Assembly (NCBI GenBank): GCA_964497585.1
Contig: CAZCDS010000002.1
Span: 186,001 to 250,000 of the forward strand
Length of the DNA stretch: 64,000 nucleotides
Reading direction: 5' to 3'
From: CAZCDS01 sp964497585
Lineage (GTDB): Bacteria > Desulfobacterota > Desulfomonilia > Desulfomonilales > Desulfomonilaceae
Shown here: piece after piece, positions 63,448 through 64,000 of the stretch
Numbering within the stretch: the stretch's first letter is position 1
Layout: each line of letters begins with the position of its first letter
Made by a program: the position numbers and the translations under genes
The notes under the pieces: model-generated
The model's input: only the letters and a program-made list of their open reading frames with translations
Database searches by the model: none
What the model was told of the DNA's origin: nothing

Positions 63448-64000
63448 ATGGGTATTAATCTGAATCGGATGATAGATCAAGTCGCCAAAGAAAAGGGCAT
63501 ACAAAGGGACACGCTTGTGGAGGCCCTGGAGGCCGCTCTGATTTCCGCCGCGAGAAAGAAGTACGGAAGTAGAGTCGAACTTGAGGCTCAATATAGCGAA
63601 GAGACGGGCGAAGTAGAGGTCTTTCTCTTCAAGGACGTCGTGGAAAAAGTCGAGGACTCAACCCTCGAGATTGACCTCGAGACCGCGCGGAGGGAACTCG
63701 ACGCTGAAGCGGAAATCGGCGACCAGTTGGGCGTCAAAATGGAGACGGACAGCTTCGGGCGAATCGCAGCCCAGACAGCCAAGCAGGTGATTATTCAAAA
63801 AGTAAAGGACGCGGAACGAGAGAATATCTTTGCCGAATACAAGGACCGCAAAGGTGACGTGGTCACCGGCATGGTTCAGCGTTTCGAGAAGCGTAATATC
63901 ATCGTAAATCTCGGTCGCGGGGAGGCAATTCTCCCATACAGCGAACAGATCCCTCGGGAGAACTACCGACAGGGTGACAGGATTCGAGCCCTGATCCTCG
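63448..64000 (+). CDS. nusA: Transcription termination/antitermination factor NusA, partial
   Basis: The visible 184 residues form the N-terminal RNA-polymerase-binding domain (MGINLNRMIDQVAKEKGI, LVEALEAALISAARKKYG) and the start of the S1 domain (GDVVTGMVQRFEKRNIIVN). The KH domains lie beyond the right edge. ATG 63448 directly follows rimP. NusA controls pausing and termination. Confidence 0.95.
   Translation, partial: MGINLNRMIDQVAKEKGIQRDTLVEALEAALISAARKKYGSRVELEAQYSEETGEVEVFLFKDVVEKVEDSTLEIDLETARRELDAEAEIGDQLGVKMETDSFGRIAAQTAKQVIIQKVKDAERENIFAEYKDRKGDVVTGMVQRFEKRNIIVNLGRGEAILPYSEQIPRENYRQGDRIRALIL

Overview
The window looks like chromosomal DNA of a GC-rich diderm bacterium, most likely a Desulfobacterota (deltaproteobacterial) lineage. 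That is an inference from gene content: a complete tolQRAB-pal-ybgF cluster, a CooC-type nickel-insertion ATPase beside a MetE-like methyltransferase, a CoA-transferase fused to GNAT, a sulfatase, many small secreted or membrane proteins, and strong Shine-Dalgarno sequences. No rRNA, prophage or CRISPR array is visible.

Layout. 1-10 kb: a partial SH3/TPR membrane protein, a radical SAM protein, a CtpA protease, a PH-like membrane protein, a WalJ-type metallo-hydrolase, tRNA-Cys and penicillin-binding protein 1A. 10-16 kb: a proline/glutamine-rich secreted protein, then the Tol-Pal cluster on the minus strand. 16-20 kb: a very large protein with a degenerate receiver domain, an acidic linker and helical repeats. 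20-23 kb: small cysteine-containing genes, cooC and the MetE-like gene. 23-30 kb: a zinc-finger/coiled-coil protein, a Cys/Pro-rich secreted protein, a TPR protein, RNase PH, CvpA, a LysM lipoprotein and tRNA-Ala. 30-35 kb: an RND transporter and its adaptor. 35-45 kb: dnaE, a decayed ISL3 insertion sequence, a fusion of a periplasmic-binding-protein domain with a pentameric ligand-gated ion channel, and the CoA-transferase/GNAT fusion. 45-53 kb: HAD phosphatase, sulfatase, EF-hand and PilZ proteins, ruvB-mutL and a second Cys-rich secreted protein. 53-64 kb: an SRPBCC gene with a MerR regulator behind a MerR-type promoter, alpha/beta hydrolase, methyltransferase-like membrane protein, L,D-transpeptidase, flippase-like protein, small membrane proteins, a CNNM/CorC protein, tRNA-Gly, and rimP-nusA running off the right edge.

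How it fits together. Cell-envelope functions dominate: peptidoglycan synthesis and cross-linking (PBP1A, L,D-transpeptidase), outer-membrane integrity (Tol-Pal), envelope proteolysis (CtpA), efflux (RND) and many exported small proteins. Core information genes (dnaE, ruvB, mutL, rimP, nusA, three tRNAs) are interspersed. The most unusual item is the 814-residue protein at 40410-42854, which joins a type-1 solute-binding domain to a Pro-loop receptor channel. Also worth attention are the pseudo-receiver repeat protein at 16368-19625 and a MerR-type operator in a 19-bp promoter spacer at 53838-53868.
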